Shown here: positions 1 through 8,612 of the stretch, piece after piece
Layout: each line of letters starts with the position of its first letter
Numbering within the stretch: position 1 is the first letter of the stretch
Origin: Chelativorans sp. ZYF759
GTDB lineage: Bacteria; Pseudomonadota; Alphaproteobacteria; Rhizobiales; Rhizobiaceae
Direction: 5' to 3'
DNA length: 64,000 nt
NCBI RefSeq assembly: GCF_012911015.1
Contig: NZ_WVVV01000004.1
Location: forward strand, 82,306-146,305
Made by a program: the position numbers and the translations under genes
The notes under the pieces: model-generated
What the model was told of the DNA's origin: nothing
Databases searched by the model: none
Seen by the model: the letters and a program-made list of their open reading frames with translations, nothing else

Positions 1-203
1 CCTTCTTCGGCGTGCTGGCGCTTGCCTATGCGGCCGGCGGCTGCGGACCGGGCGATGCGGGCGGGTGCGAGATGGGGGCTGCGTCCTTCGCCATCGCGTC
101 CGCCATTCCCGGCTTCGCGATCTTCTTCTTCGTCACGCTGATCCGAGGGCTGATGCGGCGGAAAGCTCTCGCACCACCTCCGCCGCCACCAGCGCCGCGA
201 TGA
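1..203 (+). CDS. C-terminal end of a small membrane protein (partial)
   Basis: This frame is open from base 3, runs off the left edge and stops at a TGA ending at 203, so only about 66 C-terminal residues are visible. They contain one hydrophobic stretch at the left edge, a Gly/Cys-rich linker and a second clear membrane segment (ASFAIASAIPGFAIFFFVTL) followed by Arg/Lys and a Pro-rich tail, so the end probably lies in the cytoplasm. Its last 71 bases overlap the 3' end of the convergent xdhC. I do not recognise the family. It could be a chance frame, but the segment pattern favours a real small membrane protein. Confidence 0.45.
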   Translation, partial: FFGVLALAYAAGGCGPGDAGGCEMGAASFAIASAIPGFAIFFFVTLIRGLMRRKALAPPPPPPAPR

Positions 204-963
204 CGGCGGGGCGCTTGTCCTTCACGTCCGCACCGCCGATCGGGCAGACGAGGCGCGACAAGGTCGCCTCGTCGCCGCCGGCCTCCTTCAGATACCAGCG
301 ACGCAGGGTCTCACGCTTGGTCTTCGATCCGATCATGCCGACATAGGCGGAGTCCGCGCGGGCGAGCGCCTCGCCGACGATGAGAAAATCGAGCGCGTGG
401 TCGTGGGTGAGCACGATGAAGGCGGAACCAGAAGGCGCATCGCGCACCACTTCTTCCGGGACCGACGTCAGGCGGGTCTCGATCCCCTCCGGCATGTCAC
501 CAAGAGCATCGGCGCGGGTCTCGACCACCACGACATGAAGCGGCAGCAGCGACAGGGTCGCCGCCAGGGCGGTGCCGACATGGCCGCCGCCGAAGAGGTA
601 GACATGCGGGCGCTGTGCATCCTCCCATTCGATGCGTCCAGGGATCGCCTCGCGCAATTCTTCATCCACCAGCGCGATGTCGATCTTCACCCGGCCGCCG
701 CAGCACTGGCCGATCTCCGGTCCGAGCGGAATGTCGAGCAGGTCGGTTGCCGGCCGGCCCGCCTCGATCATCTCGCGCGCACGGTCGATCGCCATGAATT
801 CGAGCTGCCCGCCGCCGATGGTGCCGAAGATCGCCACGGGCGAGACCAGCATCCACGCCCCCGCCTCGCGCGGGGTCGAGCCATTGGCCGACACGACCTC
901 CACCAGCGCCACGGCCGGGGAGGAGGCGAGGAAGGCATGCAGGGAGCGAGACAGGAAGGTCAT
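133..963 (-). CDS. xdhC: Xanthine dehydrogenase accessory protein XdhC
   Basis: XdhC-family proteins bind molybdenum cofactor, promote its sulfuration and insert it into the XdhB subunit. The protein is about 276 residues, usual for the family. The N-terminal XdhC/CoxI domain shows the TPRE and IGGGQLE region and a CCGGRV motif; the C-terminal Rossmann domain has GGGHVGTALA and IGSKTKRE. A GTG at 984 would add seven residues; I prefer the ATG at 963 because it gives the usual MTFLSRSLHAF start, though neither has a strong ribosome site. It is the last gene of the minus-strand uraH-xdhA-xdhB operon, after the 48-residue ORF. Confidence 0.9.
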   Translation of the reverse strand: MTFLSRSLHAFLASSPAVALVEVVSANGSTPREAGAWMLVSPVAIFGTIGGGQLEFMAIDRAREMIEAGRPATDLLDIPLGPEIGQCCGGRVKIDIALVDEELREAIPGRIEWEDAQRPHVYLFGGGHVGTALAATLSLLPLHVVVVETRADALGDMPEGIETRLTSVPEEVVRDAPSGSAFIVLTHDHALDFLIVGEALARADSAYVGMIGSKTKRETLRRWYLKEAGGDEATLSRLVCPIGGADVKDKRPAVIAALVAAEVVRELSAASALGSA

Positions 964-1022
964 GGCTATTGTCGCTGCTTTCACTCTCTGAAGAGATCGG
1001 AGCGGAGGACGGCACGCATCGG

Positions 1023-1169
1023 CTAGATGTCCAGATCCTCGAGCAGCGCTTCCGGCTTTTCGAAGCGCTTTCCCCTGCCCTGCTGCAGTTCCTTGATCGC
1101 CTGGGCAGTGGAAGGCCGGGCTGTTTTCTCTTCGAAAGTCAAAGGCTGCTCCTTCCTGATCCGCGTCAT
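1023..1169 (-). CDS. 48-aa small protein resembling the C-terminus of RelB/DinJ antitoxins
   Basis: A 48-codon frame starts at an ATG that overlaps the xdhB stop (ATGA) and has a GGGAGG ribosome site about seven bases upstream, so it is very probably translated by coupling to xdhB. The second half (AIKELQQGRGKRFEKPEALL, then EDLDI) resembles the tail of RelB/DinJ-type antitoxins, in which a short helix precedes G-x-RF-x-x-x-EALL-x-DL. The ribbon-helix-helix DNA-binding half of such antitoxins is absent and no RelE/YafQ toxin gene is adjacent. It may be a relic antitoxin tail or a small protein with another role between xdhB and xdhC. The family call is from memory of the motif only. Confidence 0.6.
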   Translation of the reverse strand: MTRIRKEQPLTFEEKTARPSTAQAIKELQQGRGKRFEKPEALLEDLDI

Positions 1170-3508
1170 GAAGATGCCTCCCGTTTCAGCCGTTCCACCG
1201 CCATCAGCACGCGTTCAGGCGTGGCGGGGGCGTCGAGGCGCGGGCAGATGCGGTGGTCGGCGACGCTGGCCACCGCATCGGACAGCGCATGGAGGACGGA
1301 CATGCCGAGCATGAAAGGCGGCTCGCCCACGGCCTTGGATTTGTGGACGGTCTCCTCGTCATTCTCCACCCAGTCGGCGAGCGTGACGTTAAAGATCTTC
1401 GGGCGGTCGGAGGCGAGCGGGATCTTGTAGGTCGACGGCGCGTGGGTGCGCAGCCTGCCCCTGTCGTCCCAGACCAGCTCCTCGGTGGTGAGCCAGCCCA
1501 TGCCCTGGATGAAGCCGCCCTCGATCTGGCCGATATCGATGGCGCGGTTCAGCGAGCGGCCGGTCTCGTGCAGGATGTCGACGCGGTCGACCATGTATTC
1601 GCCCGTCAGCGTGTCGATGGAGACTTCCGCGCAGGCCGCGCCATAGGCATAATAATAGAAGGGGCGTCCGCTACCCGCGTCCCGGTCCCAGTGGATCTTG
1701 GGCGTCTTGTAGAAGCCGGCCGCCGAAAGCTGGATGCGGGCCATGTAGGCCTGCTTGACCAGATCGCCGAAGGGGATCTCCTGGTTGCCGATCCTGACCC
1801 GGTTGGGCAGGAACACGATCTGCTCGGCCGGCAGGTCGTATTTTTCCGCGGCAAAGGCCGTCAGACGGTCCTTGATCTGGCGCGCCGCGTTTTGGGCCGC
1901 CATGCCGTTGAGATCGGTGCCCGACGAGGCCGCCGTGGCCGAGGTGTTGGGCACCTTGCCGGTGGTCGTGGCGGTGATCTTCACGTTGGACGCGTCGATC
2001 TGGAACTCCTCGGCCACCACCTGGGCGACCTTGACGTAGAGCCCCTGCCCCATCTCGGTGCCGCCATGGTTCAGATGCACCGAACCGTCGGTATAGACAT
2101 GCACGAGCGCACCGGCCTGGTTGAAATGGGTGGCGGTGAACGAGATGCCGAACTTGACCGGCGTAAGCGCGATGCCGCGCTTGATGATTTTCGACCCGGC
2201 ATTGAACGCGGCGATGGCTTCGCGCCGTCCCGCATAATCCGCGCTTTTCTCGAGCTCGCCCACGATGCGGTCGAGAATGTTGTCTTCGACCGTCTGGTGG
2301 TAGGGCGTGACGTTGCGCTCGTCGGTCCCGTAGAAATTGCGCTTGCGCACATCCAGCGGGTCGAGGCCGGTGGCGAAGGCCACCTCGTCGATGACCCGCT
2401 CCATGCCGACCATGCCCTGCGGCCCGCCGAAGCCGCGGAAGGCGGTGTTCGAAACGGTGTTGGTGTAGAGCGGTGCCGAGACCGCCTTCACGGCCGGCAG
2501 GAAATAGGCGTTGTCGCAGTGAAACAGCGCCCGGTCGGTGACGGGGCCTGAAAGGTCGGACGAGAAGCCGCACCGCGCGGCGTAGAGATAGTCGACGCCC
2601 AGAATATTGCCGGCCTCGTCGAAGCCGACCTCGTAGTCGACGAGAAAATCGTGGCGCTTGCCGGTGGCGATCATGTCGTCGTCGCGGTCGGGCCGGATCT
2701 TCACGGCGCGCTTCAGCTTCTTGGCGGCGATCGCGGCGATGGCGGCGAACTGGTTGCCCTGTGTTTCCTTGCCGCCAAAGCCGCCGCCCATGCGGCGTAT
2801 CTCGACGGTGACGGAATGCGAGGAGGTCCCCAGCGCGTGGGCCACCATGTGCTGCACCTCGCTCGGGTGCTGGGTCGAGGAATAGACGGTGACGTCGTCG
2901 TCCTCGCCGGGCACGGCCATGGCGATGTGGCCCTCGAGATAGAAATGATCCTGGCCGCCGATCCGCATCGAGCCCTTCAGGCGGCGGGGTGCTGCGGCGA
3001 TCGCCTCTGCCGCCTCGCCGCGCTTCAGCGTCAGGGGCTCGGTGACGAGCTTGTCGCTGGCCGGATCGAGCGCGCCCACATCGGTGACGAAGGGCAGTTC
3101 CTCGTAAGTGACCTTTGCCTTGGCGCAGGCGCGGCGCGCCGCTTCCCGCGTCTCGGCGATGACGGCGAAGATGGGCTGGCCGAAGAACTCGACCTTCTCG
3201 GTCGCCAGAATGGGTTCGTCATGGCGGCCGGAGGGCGAGATGTCGTTTTCGCCCGGCACATCATGCCCGGTCAGCACCTCCACCACGCCGGGCGCCGCGC
3301 GAACGGCGGTGAGGTCCATGCCGATGATCTTGCCGTGGGCCACGGTGGAAAGGCCGAGGCAGGCATGCAGCGTGCCGGCCGGCTCCGCCATGTCGTCGAT
3401 ATAGACCGCCTCGCCGGTGACGTGCTTGTGGGCGGAATCGTGCCGCGTGTCGGTGGCGACGCCGCCAACGATCTTCTCGGCCGTGAGATTGGGCTGGTGG
3501 CGGGTCAT
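1166..3508 (-). CDS. xdhB: Xanthine dehydrogenase, molybdopterin-binding subunit
   Basis: This 780-residue large subunit carries the molybdenum site that hydroxylates hypoxanthine to xanthine and xanthine to urate, in complex with XdhA. It has the aldehyde oxidase/xanthine dehydrogenase a/b-hammerhead domain near the N-terminus (GEAVYIDDMAEP) and the cofactor-binding domain with GGFGGKE, RGFGGPQG and, near the C-terminus, AVGEPPF, which holds the expected catalytic Glu. The frame is open far upstream over xdhA, but the start is the ATG at 3508 that overlaps the xdhA stop by one base and opens MTRHQPNLT, so the two are translationally coupled. The downstream 48-aa ORF overlaps its stop. Confidence 0.96.
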   Translation of the reverse strand: MTRHQPNLTAEKIVGGVATDTRHDSAHKHVTGEAVYIDDMAEPAGTLHACLGLSTVAHGKIIGMDLTAVRAAPGVVEVLTGHDVPGENDISPSGRHDEPILATEKVEFFGQPIFAVIAETREAARRACAKAKVTYEELPFVTDVGALDPASDKLVTEPLTLKRGEAAEAIAAAPRRLKGSMRIGGQDHFYLEGHIAMAVPGEDDDVTVYSSTQHPSEVQHMVAHALGTSSHSVTVEIRRMGGGFGGKETQGNQFAAIAAIAAKKLKRAVKIRPDRDDDMIATGKRHDFLVDYEVGFDEAGNILGVDYLYAARCGFSSDLSGPVTDRALFHCDNAYFLPAVKAVSAPLYTNTVSNTAFRGFGGPQGMVGMERVIDEVAFATGLDPLDVRKRNFYGTDERNVTPYHQTVEDNILDRIVGELEKSADYAGRREAIAAFNAGSKIIKRGIALTPVKFGISFTATHFNQAGALVHVYTDGSVHLNHGGTEMGQGLYVKVAQVVAEEFQIDASNVKITATTTGKVPNTSATAASSGTDLNGMAAQNAARQIKDRLTAFAAEKYDLPAEQIVFLPNRVRIGNQEIPFGDLVKQAYMARIQLSAAGFYKTPKIHWDRDAGSGRPFYYYAYGAACAEVSIDTLTGEYMVDRVDILHETGRSLNRAIDIGQIEGGFIQGMGWLTTEELVWDDRGRLRTHAPSTYKIPLASDRPKIFNVTLADWVENDEETVHKSKAVGEPPFMLGMSVLHALSDAVASVADHRICPRLDAPATPERVLMAVERLKREASS

Positions 3509-4971
3509 CACGCCTCCTCGTAGCGCTGGAGCGTCACGCGTTCTTCGCCGGCGGTCTCGAGATAGAACCGGCGGATCAGGTTCTGGGCGGCGAGCAGCCG
3601 ATATTCGGCCGAAGCGCGCATGTCGGAGATGGGCGCGAAGTCCTGGGCCAGTGCCGCCACGGCCTCTTCGATCGCCGCCTCGTTCCAGTCGCGCCCGACA
3701 AGGGCGGCCTCCACGGCCTTCGCCCGCTTCGGCGTGGCCGCCATGCCGCCATAGGCGATGCGCGCGGAGACGCAGCGACCGCCTTCGATCTCGAGATGGA
3801 AGGCGCCCAGCACGGCGGTGATGTCCTCGTCGCGGCGCTTGGTCACCTTGTGGACGCGGTAGATCGCGCCCGGCTTCGGCAAGGGGACGGTGACGGATTG
3901 GACGAATTCGCCTGACCCCCGGTCCTGCTTGCCGTAATCGATGAAGAAATCCTCGAGCGGCAGGTCGCGCGTCTTGGCCCCCTTGCGCAGGGTCAGCGTG
4001 GCGCCGAGCGCGATCAGCGGCGGTGGGGTGTCGCCGATGGGCGAGCCGTTGGCGATGTTGCCGCCGATGGTGCCCATGTTGCGCACCTGATCGCCGCCGA
4101 TGCGGTCGAGCAGGCTGCGCCAGGCGGGGATGCGCGCGCCCAGCGACCGATAGGCATCGGTGTAGCTTACATTGGCGCCGAGCGTGATCGACGTCTCGTC
4201 TTCGATAACCGTGCGCAGCTCCTCGACACCGCCGATGAAGACCACGGGCGCGATGTCGCGCATGTGCTTGGTGACCCAGAGTCCGACATCGGTGGAGCCG
4301 GAGACGATGGTCGCCTTCGGTTCGGCTTCCAGAATATCGGCCAGATCGTCGAGCGAGGACGGCACGACCAAGCGGTCCTTGCCCTCGCCGATCTCGACGC
4401 GCGAACCGTCGCGCAGATCGGCCAGCCGGCGCGCCATCTCCGTGCGTTCGGTCGCAAGCGGATCGCTTGCGGCATCGCCATAGGTGTCGAATGCCCGCGC
4501 GGCCTTCACGATCGGCTCGTAGCCCGTGCAGCGGCAGAGATTGCCCTGCAGCGCCTTCTCGATCGCCGCATCCGAAGGTGCCGGTTCGCGCATCCACAGC
4601 GCATAAAGCGACATCACGAAACCCGGCGTGCAGAAGCCGCATTGCGAGCCGTGAAAATCGACCATGGCCTGCTGCACCGGATGCAGCGAGCCATCCGGTC
4701 GCCGCAGATGCTCGACGGTGACGACATGGCTGCCATCAAGCGAACCGAGGAACCGGATGCATGCATTGACGCCTTCATAGACGAGTTCGCCATCGGCAAG
4801 CCGGCCGACCAGCACCGTGCAGGCGCCGCAATCGCCTTCCGCGCAGCCTTCCTTCGTGCCGCGCAGCGAACGGCGCAGGCGCAGGAAATCGAGCAGCGTC
4901 TCGTCGGGACGCACCGCCGACAGGGCGATGTCCTCGCCATTGAGGATGAAACGTATTTCGGAACGGGCCAC
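3508..4971 (-). CDS. xdhA: Xanthine dehydrogenase small subunit (2Fe-2S / FAD)
   Basis: This 487-residue electron-transfer subunit passes electrons from the molybdenum site to NAD+ through two 2Fe-2S clusters and FAD. The first cluster ligands are Cys43, Cys48, Cys51 (GCAEGDCGAC) and Cys71; the second are Cys111, Cys114 (QCGFCTPGF) and Cys146, Cys148 (NLCRCTGYEP). The FAD-binding domain follows from about residue 190, with GSTDVGLWVT and NMGTIGGNIANGSPIGD. The start is a GTG immediately after the uraH TAA, and the stop overlaps the xdhB ATG, so all three genes are tightly linked in one operon for purine degradation. Confidence 0.96.
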   Translation of the reverse strand: MARSEIRFILNGEDIALSAVRPDETLLDFLRLRRSLRGTKEGCAEGDCGACTVLVGRLADGELVYEGVNACIRFLGSLDGSHVVTVEHLRRPDGSLHPVQQAMVDFHGSQCGFCTPGFVMSLYALWMREPAPSDAAIEKALQGNLCRCTGYEPIVKAARAFDTYGDAASDPLATERTEMARRLADLRDGSRVEIGEGKDRLVVPSSLDDLADILEAEPKATIVSGSTDVGLWVTKHMRDIAPVVFIGGVEELRTVIEDETSITLGANVSYTDAYRSLGARIPAWRSLLDRIGGDQVRNMGTIGGNIANGSPIGDTPPPLIALGATLTLRKGAKTRDLPLEDFFIDYGKQDRGSGEFVQSVTVPLPKPGAIYRVHKVTKRRDEDITAVLGAFHLEIEGGRCVSARIAYGGMAATPKRAKAVEAALVGRDWNEAAIEEAVAALAQDFAPISDMRASAEYRLLAAQNLIRRFYLETAGEERVTLQRYEEA

Positions 4972-5337
4972 TTAGCTTCCCCGGTAGGTGGAATAGCCGA
5001 AAGGCGAAAGCAGAAGCGGCACATGGTAGTGCGACGCCTCCGCCATGCCGAAACGGATCGGAATCTGGTCGAGGAAAAGCGGATCGGGCAGATCGGCGCC
5101 GAGGCCGCGCAGATAGTCGCCGGCGAAGAACACCAGCTCGTATTGGCCCGTCTTGAAGTCCTTGCCTTCCAGGATCGGCGCGTCGCAGCGGCCATCGGCG
5201 TTGGTCACGACTTCCTTGACCTTGCGATGCGAATTGCCGCTGACCGCGTAGAGGGCGATCTTCAGTCCCGCGGCGGGGCGCCCCGAGGCCGTATCGAGAA
5301 CATGGGTGGTGAGGCGTCCGCCCGAGGCGTTCGACAT
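4972..5337 (-). CDS. uraH: 5-hydroxyisourate hydrolase (transthyretin-like)
   Basis: Hydrolyses 5-hydroxyisourate, the product of urate oxidation, to OHCU in the cytoplasm. The 121-residue protein has the N-terminal [14 protein letters not shown] motif and ends exactly in the diagnostic YRGS tetrapeptide, with [11 protein letters not shown] before it. The frame opens 15 codons earlier, but the ATG at 5337 has a GAGGAG ribosome site and gives the family-typical start. It is the first gene of the minus-strand uraH-xdhA-xdhB-xdhC operon and is divergent from the allantoinase fusion across a gap of under 200 bases that must hold both promoters. Confidence 0.95.
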   Translation of the reverse strand: MSNASGGRLTTHVLDTASGRPAAGLKIALYAVSGNSHRKVKEVVTNADGRCDAPILEGKDFKTGQYELVFFAGDYLRGLGADLPDPLFLDQIPIRFGMAEASHYHVPLLLSPFGYSTYRGS

Positions 5338-5530
5338 GAATGCTCCTCGCTGCCGTGATCCGGCACTCTCGTTATGGTTCACCGCGCAAGCCTAATGCAA
5401 TGCGGCGCGGGATAAGAGGCAGCGCCCCTCGAAAGACTTTCAATTTTTCAAAGGGGAATGCGTCTTCATTCCTTTCGTCTATCATTGCGCCCGAGAGTTG
5501 AGAATGACAAGCGCGAGGGTGGCAAGCAGG

Positions 5531-6964
5531 ATGCGATATCCGAGGGACATGCGCGGTTACGGGGCCAACCCGCCCGATCCCCAATGGCCGGGCGGCGCCC
5601 AAATCTGCGTCCAGTTCGTGATGAACTACGAGGAAGGCGGTGAGAACTGCATCCTGCATGGCGATGCCGCCTCGGAAGCGTTCCTGTCGGAAGTGGTCGG
5701 TGCCGCCCCCTGGCCCGGCAAGCGGCACTGGAACATCGAGTCCATGTATGAATATGGCGCGCGCGCCGGCTTCTGGCGCCTGCACCGCATGTTCACCGAG
5801 GCCGGGGTCCCGGTTACCGTCTATGGTGTGGCGACCGCGCTGGCGCGTTCTCCCGACCAGGTTGCCGCCATGCAGGATGCGGGATGGGAACTGGCCACGC
5901 ACGGCCTGCGCTGGATCGATTATCGCGACCATGACGAAGAGGACGAGATGCGCGATCTCGTCGAGGCGGTCCGCCTGCACGAGGAGGTGACGGGCGAACG
6001 GCCCAAGGGCATCTACCTGGGGCGCACATCCGTCAACTCGGTCAAACTCGCCGCAGCCGAAGGGGGCTTTGCCTGGATCTCGGACACCTATGACGACGAC
6101 CTGCCCTACTGGCTCGACCATGACGGCCACGGCAATCCGATCGATCCGCAACTGGTGATCCCCTATACGCTCGACGCCAACGACATGCGCTTTGCGACCG
6201 CGCAAGGGTTCAATTCCGGCGACCAGTTCTTCGCCTATCTGAAGGACAGCTTCGACACGCTCTATGCGGAAGGACAGGCCGGGCGGCCGGCCATGATGAG
6301 CGTCGGGCTGCACTGCCGGCTGATCGGGCGACCGGGACGCGCGGCCGCGCTCAAGCGCTTCATCGATTACGTGAAGGGGCATGAGAAGGTGTGGCTCGCC
6401 CGACGCATCGACATCGCCGAACACTGGATGAAGACCCATCCCCATGCACCGCCCGCCCTGCGGCCGAGCCGCATGGACCGCGAGGCATTCGTCGGCAGGT
6501 TCGGCGGCATCTTCGAGCATTCCGCCTGGATCGCGGAACGCGCCTTCGACGGCGAACTGGGACCTGCCCACGATTCGGCCGGTGGCCTGCACAACGCGCT
6601 GGCGCGTGTCTTCCGCTCGGCCTCCGAGGAGGAGCGGCTCGGCGTGCTCAAGGCCCATCCCGACCTGGCCGGCAAGCTAGCGGCGGCCAAACGCCTGACG
6701 GCGGAATCGACCGCCGAGCAGGCCTCCGCCGGTCTCGACGCGCTGACCGACGAGGAACGCGCGACCTTCGAGCGTCTCAACGCGGCTTACGTCGAAAAAC
6801 ACGGATTCCCCTTCATCATCGCGGTGAAGGACAACACCAAGTCGAGCATCCTTGAAGCCTTCAAGGCGCGCATCGACAACGACCGCGAGACGGAATTTGC
6901 GACCGCCTGCCGGCAGGTGGAGCGCATCGCCCGTCTCCGGCTGAACGACATCCTGCCCGCCTGA
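5531..6964 (+). CDS. puuE-uraD: Bifunctional allantoinase PuuE / OHCU decarboxylase UraD fusion
   Basis: The 477-residue fusion carries out two consecutive steps of urate breakdown. Residues 1 to about 310 are the polysaccharide-deacetylase-like PuuE allantoinase (YPRDMRGYGANPPDPQWPGG start, FVMNYEEGGEN, HCRLIGRPGR), which hydrolyses allantoin to allantoate. The last 160 residues are a UraD domain with the catalytic-type AHPDLAGKLA motif and the KDNTKSSIL tail, which decarboxylates OHCU to (S)-allantoin. Such fusions are known in alphaproteobacteria. Upstream in-frame TTG (5498) and ATG (5504) codons exist; 5531 is chosen because PuuE proteins begin MRYPRD. It heads the plus-strand ureide operon. 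Confidence 0.93.
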   Translation: MRYPRDMRGYGANPPDPQWPGGAQICVQFVMNYEEGGENCILHGDAASEAFLSEVVGAAPWPGKRHWNIESMYEYGARAGFWRLHRMFTEAGVPVTVYGVATALARSPDQVAAMQDAGWELATHGLRWIDYRDHDEEDEMRDLVEAVRLHEEVTGERPKGIYLGRTSVNSVKLAAAEGGFAWISDTYDDDLPYWLDHDGHGNPIDPQLVIPYTLDANDMRFATAQGFNSGDQFFAYLKDSFDTLYAEGQAGRPAMMSVGLHCRLIGRPGRAAALKRFIDYVKGHEKVWLARRIDIAEHWMKTHPHAPPALRPSRMDREAFVGRFGGIFEHSAWIAERAFDGELGPAHDSAGGLHNALARVFRSASEEERLGVLKAHPDLAGKLAAAKRLTAESTAEQASAGLDALTDEERATFERLNAAYVEKHGFPFIIAVKDNTKSSILEAFKARIDNDRETEFATACRQVERIARLRLNDILPA

Positions 6965-6974
6965 AGGACCCGCC

Positions 6975-7802
6975 ATGGCAGATCGAAGCTATTACGCCCC
7001 CCATGGCGGCCATCCGCCCCAAAGCCAGTTGCTGACAGGCCGCGCGGTCTTCACGGAAGCCTATGCGGTGCTGCCGGCGGGCACCATGCAGGATATCGTC
7101 ACGAGCCGCCTGCCCTTCTGGAACGACACCCGCGCCTGGATTCTCGCGCGCCCGCTTTCGGGCTTTGCCGAGACCTTTTCGCAGATGATCATGGAGGTCG
7201 CGCCCGGCGGTGGCAGCGATCGACCTGAGCCGGACGCCGAGGCCCAGGCCGTGCTCTTCGTCGTGGAAGGCGAGCTGACGGTGACGCTCGACGGAAACGA
7301 CCGCGTGCTGACTCCGGGCGGCTTCGCCTATCTACCGCCCGCTTCCAGCTGGACGGCGCGAAATGACGGAGACACTGCCGCGCGCTTCCACTGGATTCGC
7401 AAGCGCTACGAGAAGGTCGACGGCCTCGACGGGCCGGAAGCCCTCTTTTCGCATGATGACGAGGTCGAGCCCGCCCAGATGCCCGGCACCGATGGGCGCT
7501 GGTCCACGACACGTTTCGTCGACCCGGAAGATCTGCGCCACGACATGCATGTCACGATCGTCACCTTCGAGCCGGGCGGCGTGATCCCCTTCCTGGAAAC
7601 CCACGTGATGGAGCACGGGCTCTATGTGCTCGAAGGCAAGGCGGCCTATCGGCTCAACCAAGACTGGGTGGAGGTCGAGGCCGGCGACTTCATGTGGCTG
7701 CGCGCCTTCTGCCCGCAGGCCTGCTATGCCGGCGGCCCGGGCCGCTTCCGCTATCTCCTCTACAAGGACGTGAACCGGCATCCGAGGCTCGATCTCCGAT
7801 GA
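6975..7802 (+). CDS. (S)-ureidoglycine aminohydrolase (bicupin)
   Basis: A 275-residue bicupin of the UGLYAH/AllE family, which deaminates (S)-ureidoglycine to (S)-ureidoglycolate and ammonia in a manganese-dependent reaction. The start YYAPHGGHPPQ is typical, and the second cupin carries the metal-site signature E-T-H-V-M-E-H-G-L-Y-V-L-E-G at about residues 212-225. A GAAGGA ribosome site precedes the ATG. The gene starts ten bases after the puuE-uraD stop and its TGA overlaps the allA ATG. The enzyme between allantoate and ureidoglycine (allantoate amidohydrolase) is not in this window. Confidence 0.92.
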   Translation: MADRSYYAPHGGHPPQSQLLTGRAVFTEAYAVLPAGTMQDIVTSRLPFWNDTRAWILARPLSGFAETFSQMIMEVAPGGGSDRPEPDAEAQAVLFVVEGELTVTLDGNDRVLTPGGFAYLPPASSWTARNDGDTAARFHWIRKRYEKVDGLDGPEALFSHDDEVEPAQMPGTDGRWSTTRFVDPEDLRHDMHVTIVTFEPGGVIPFLETHVMEHGLYVLEGKAAYRLNQDWVEVEAGDFMWLRAFCPQACYAGGPGRFRYLLYKDVNRHPRLDLR

Positions 7803-8296
7803 CCCGCAGCCTCACCGCCGCCCCGCTGACGCGCGAAGCCTTCGCGCCCTTCGGCGATGTGCTCGACACCGACTGGAAGAACAGCTTCCCCATCAATGCG
7901 GGCATGACGGAGCGCTTCCACGACATGGCGAAGGTCGAGGCGACCGGGCCGGAGGGAAAGGTGATCATCTCGATCTTTCGGGGAAAGCCCTACGATTTTC
8001 CGCTGAAGCTCGGAATGGTCGAGCGCCATCCTTTCGGCAGCCAGGCCTTCATGCCGCTCTCGCCCGCGCCGTTCCTCGTCGTCGTCTGCCCGGACGAGGG
8101 CACGAAGGGACCCGGCGCGCCGCAGGCCTTCCTGACGGCGCCGGGCCAGGGCGTGAACTACCATCGGAACGTCTGGCATGCGGTCCTGACGCCCATTGGC
8201 GCGCCGCAGGATTTCCTGGTCGTGGACCGCGGCGGCGCCGGCGAGAACCTGCAGGAATTCTCCTTCGACGCGCCTTTCGAGGTTCGCCTGCCCTGA
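7799..8296 (+). CDS. allA: Ureidoglycolate lyase
   Basis: AllA splits (S)-ureidoglycolate into glyoxylate and urea, the last step of the ureide route encoded here. The 165-residue protein has the family start (LTREAFAPFGDVLD, preceded by MTRSLTAAP), the central ERHPFGSQAFMPL and GVNYHRNVWHAVLTPIG, which carries the His residues of the double-stranded beta-helix active site. The ATG overlaps the upstream stop in an ATGA arrangement, implying coupled translation. The frame is open further upstream in the preceding gene, but a start there would not fit the family. It ends the plus-strand ureide operon. Confidence 0.95.
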   Translation: MTRSLTAAPLTREAFAPFGDVLDTDWKNSFPINAGMTERFHDMAKVEATGPEGKVIISIFRGKPYDFPLKLGMVERHPFGSQAFMPLSPAPFLVVVCPDEGTKGPGAPQAFLTAPGQGVNYHRNVWHAVLTPIGAPQDFLVVDRGGAGENLQEFSFDAPFEVRLP

Positions 8297-8612
8297 CAGC
8301 CAGGCAAGTGCCGGACACGGGATTTCATGGCGCTGTCACGTGTCTCCGCTAGGCTTTCGATCCGTCGCAGCGGGGGTCGGCGATAGCCGTTTCGGGGCAA
8401 ATTTTCATGATAAATTGGCCGATCCGGTTGCATCAGTGTCCCTGCTGAGGCTATTAAATGGCCAAGGGGTGTTCCTGACAAATACGTCGCGCGATGTCGC
8501 AGATGACCTTGCGGCAGCGCGAAATATCGCGTCATTATCGCGTCCAAAGAGGCTGCGGAAATAGCACCCGGCGGTCTGAAGACCGTTTACGAACAACAGA
8601 GTGAGGAACGAC
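8297..8612. other. Intergenic region between allA and the ABC importer
   Basis: No coding frame here looks real. The region must contain the end of the ureide transcript and probably the promoter of the ABC operon. A short perfect palindrome, CGGTCT-GA-AGACCG at 8572-8585, lies about 30 bases before the binding-protein start; it could be an operator or a 5'-leader hairpin. I cannot assign -35/-10 boxes with confidence. Confidence 0.4.

Noticed and set aside
1253-3523. Long plus-strand frames opposite xdhB
   Set aside because: They are antisense shadows of a fully conserved xanthine dehydrogenase subunit.
3509-4642. N-terminal extension of the xdhB frame across xdhA
   Set aside because: The extension is out of frame with xdhA, Arg/His-rich and without motifs; the overlapping ATG at 3508 gives the family start.
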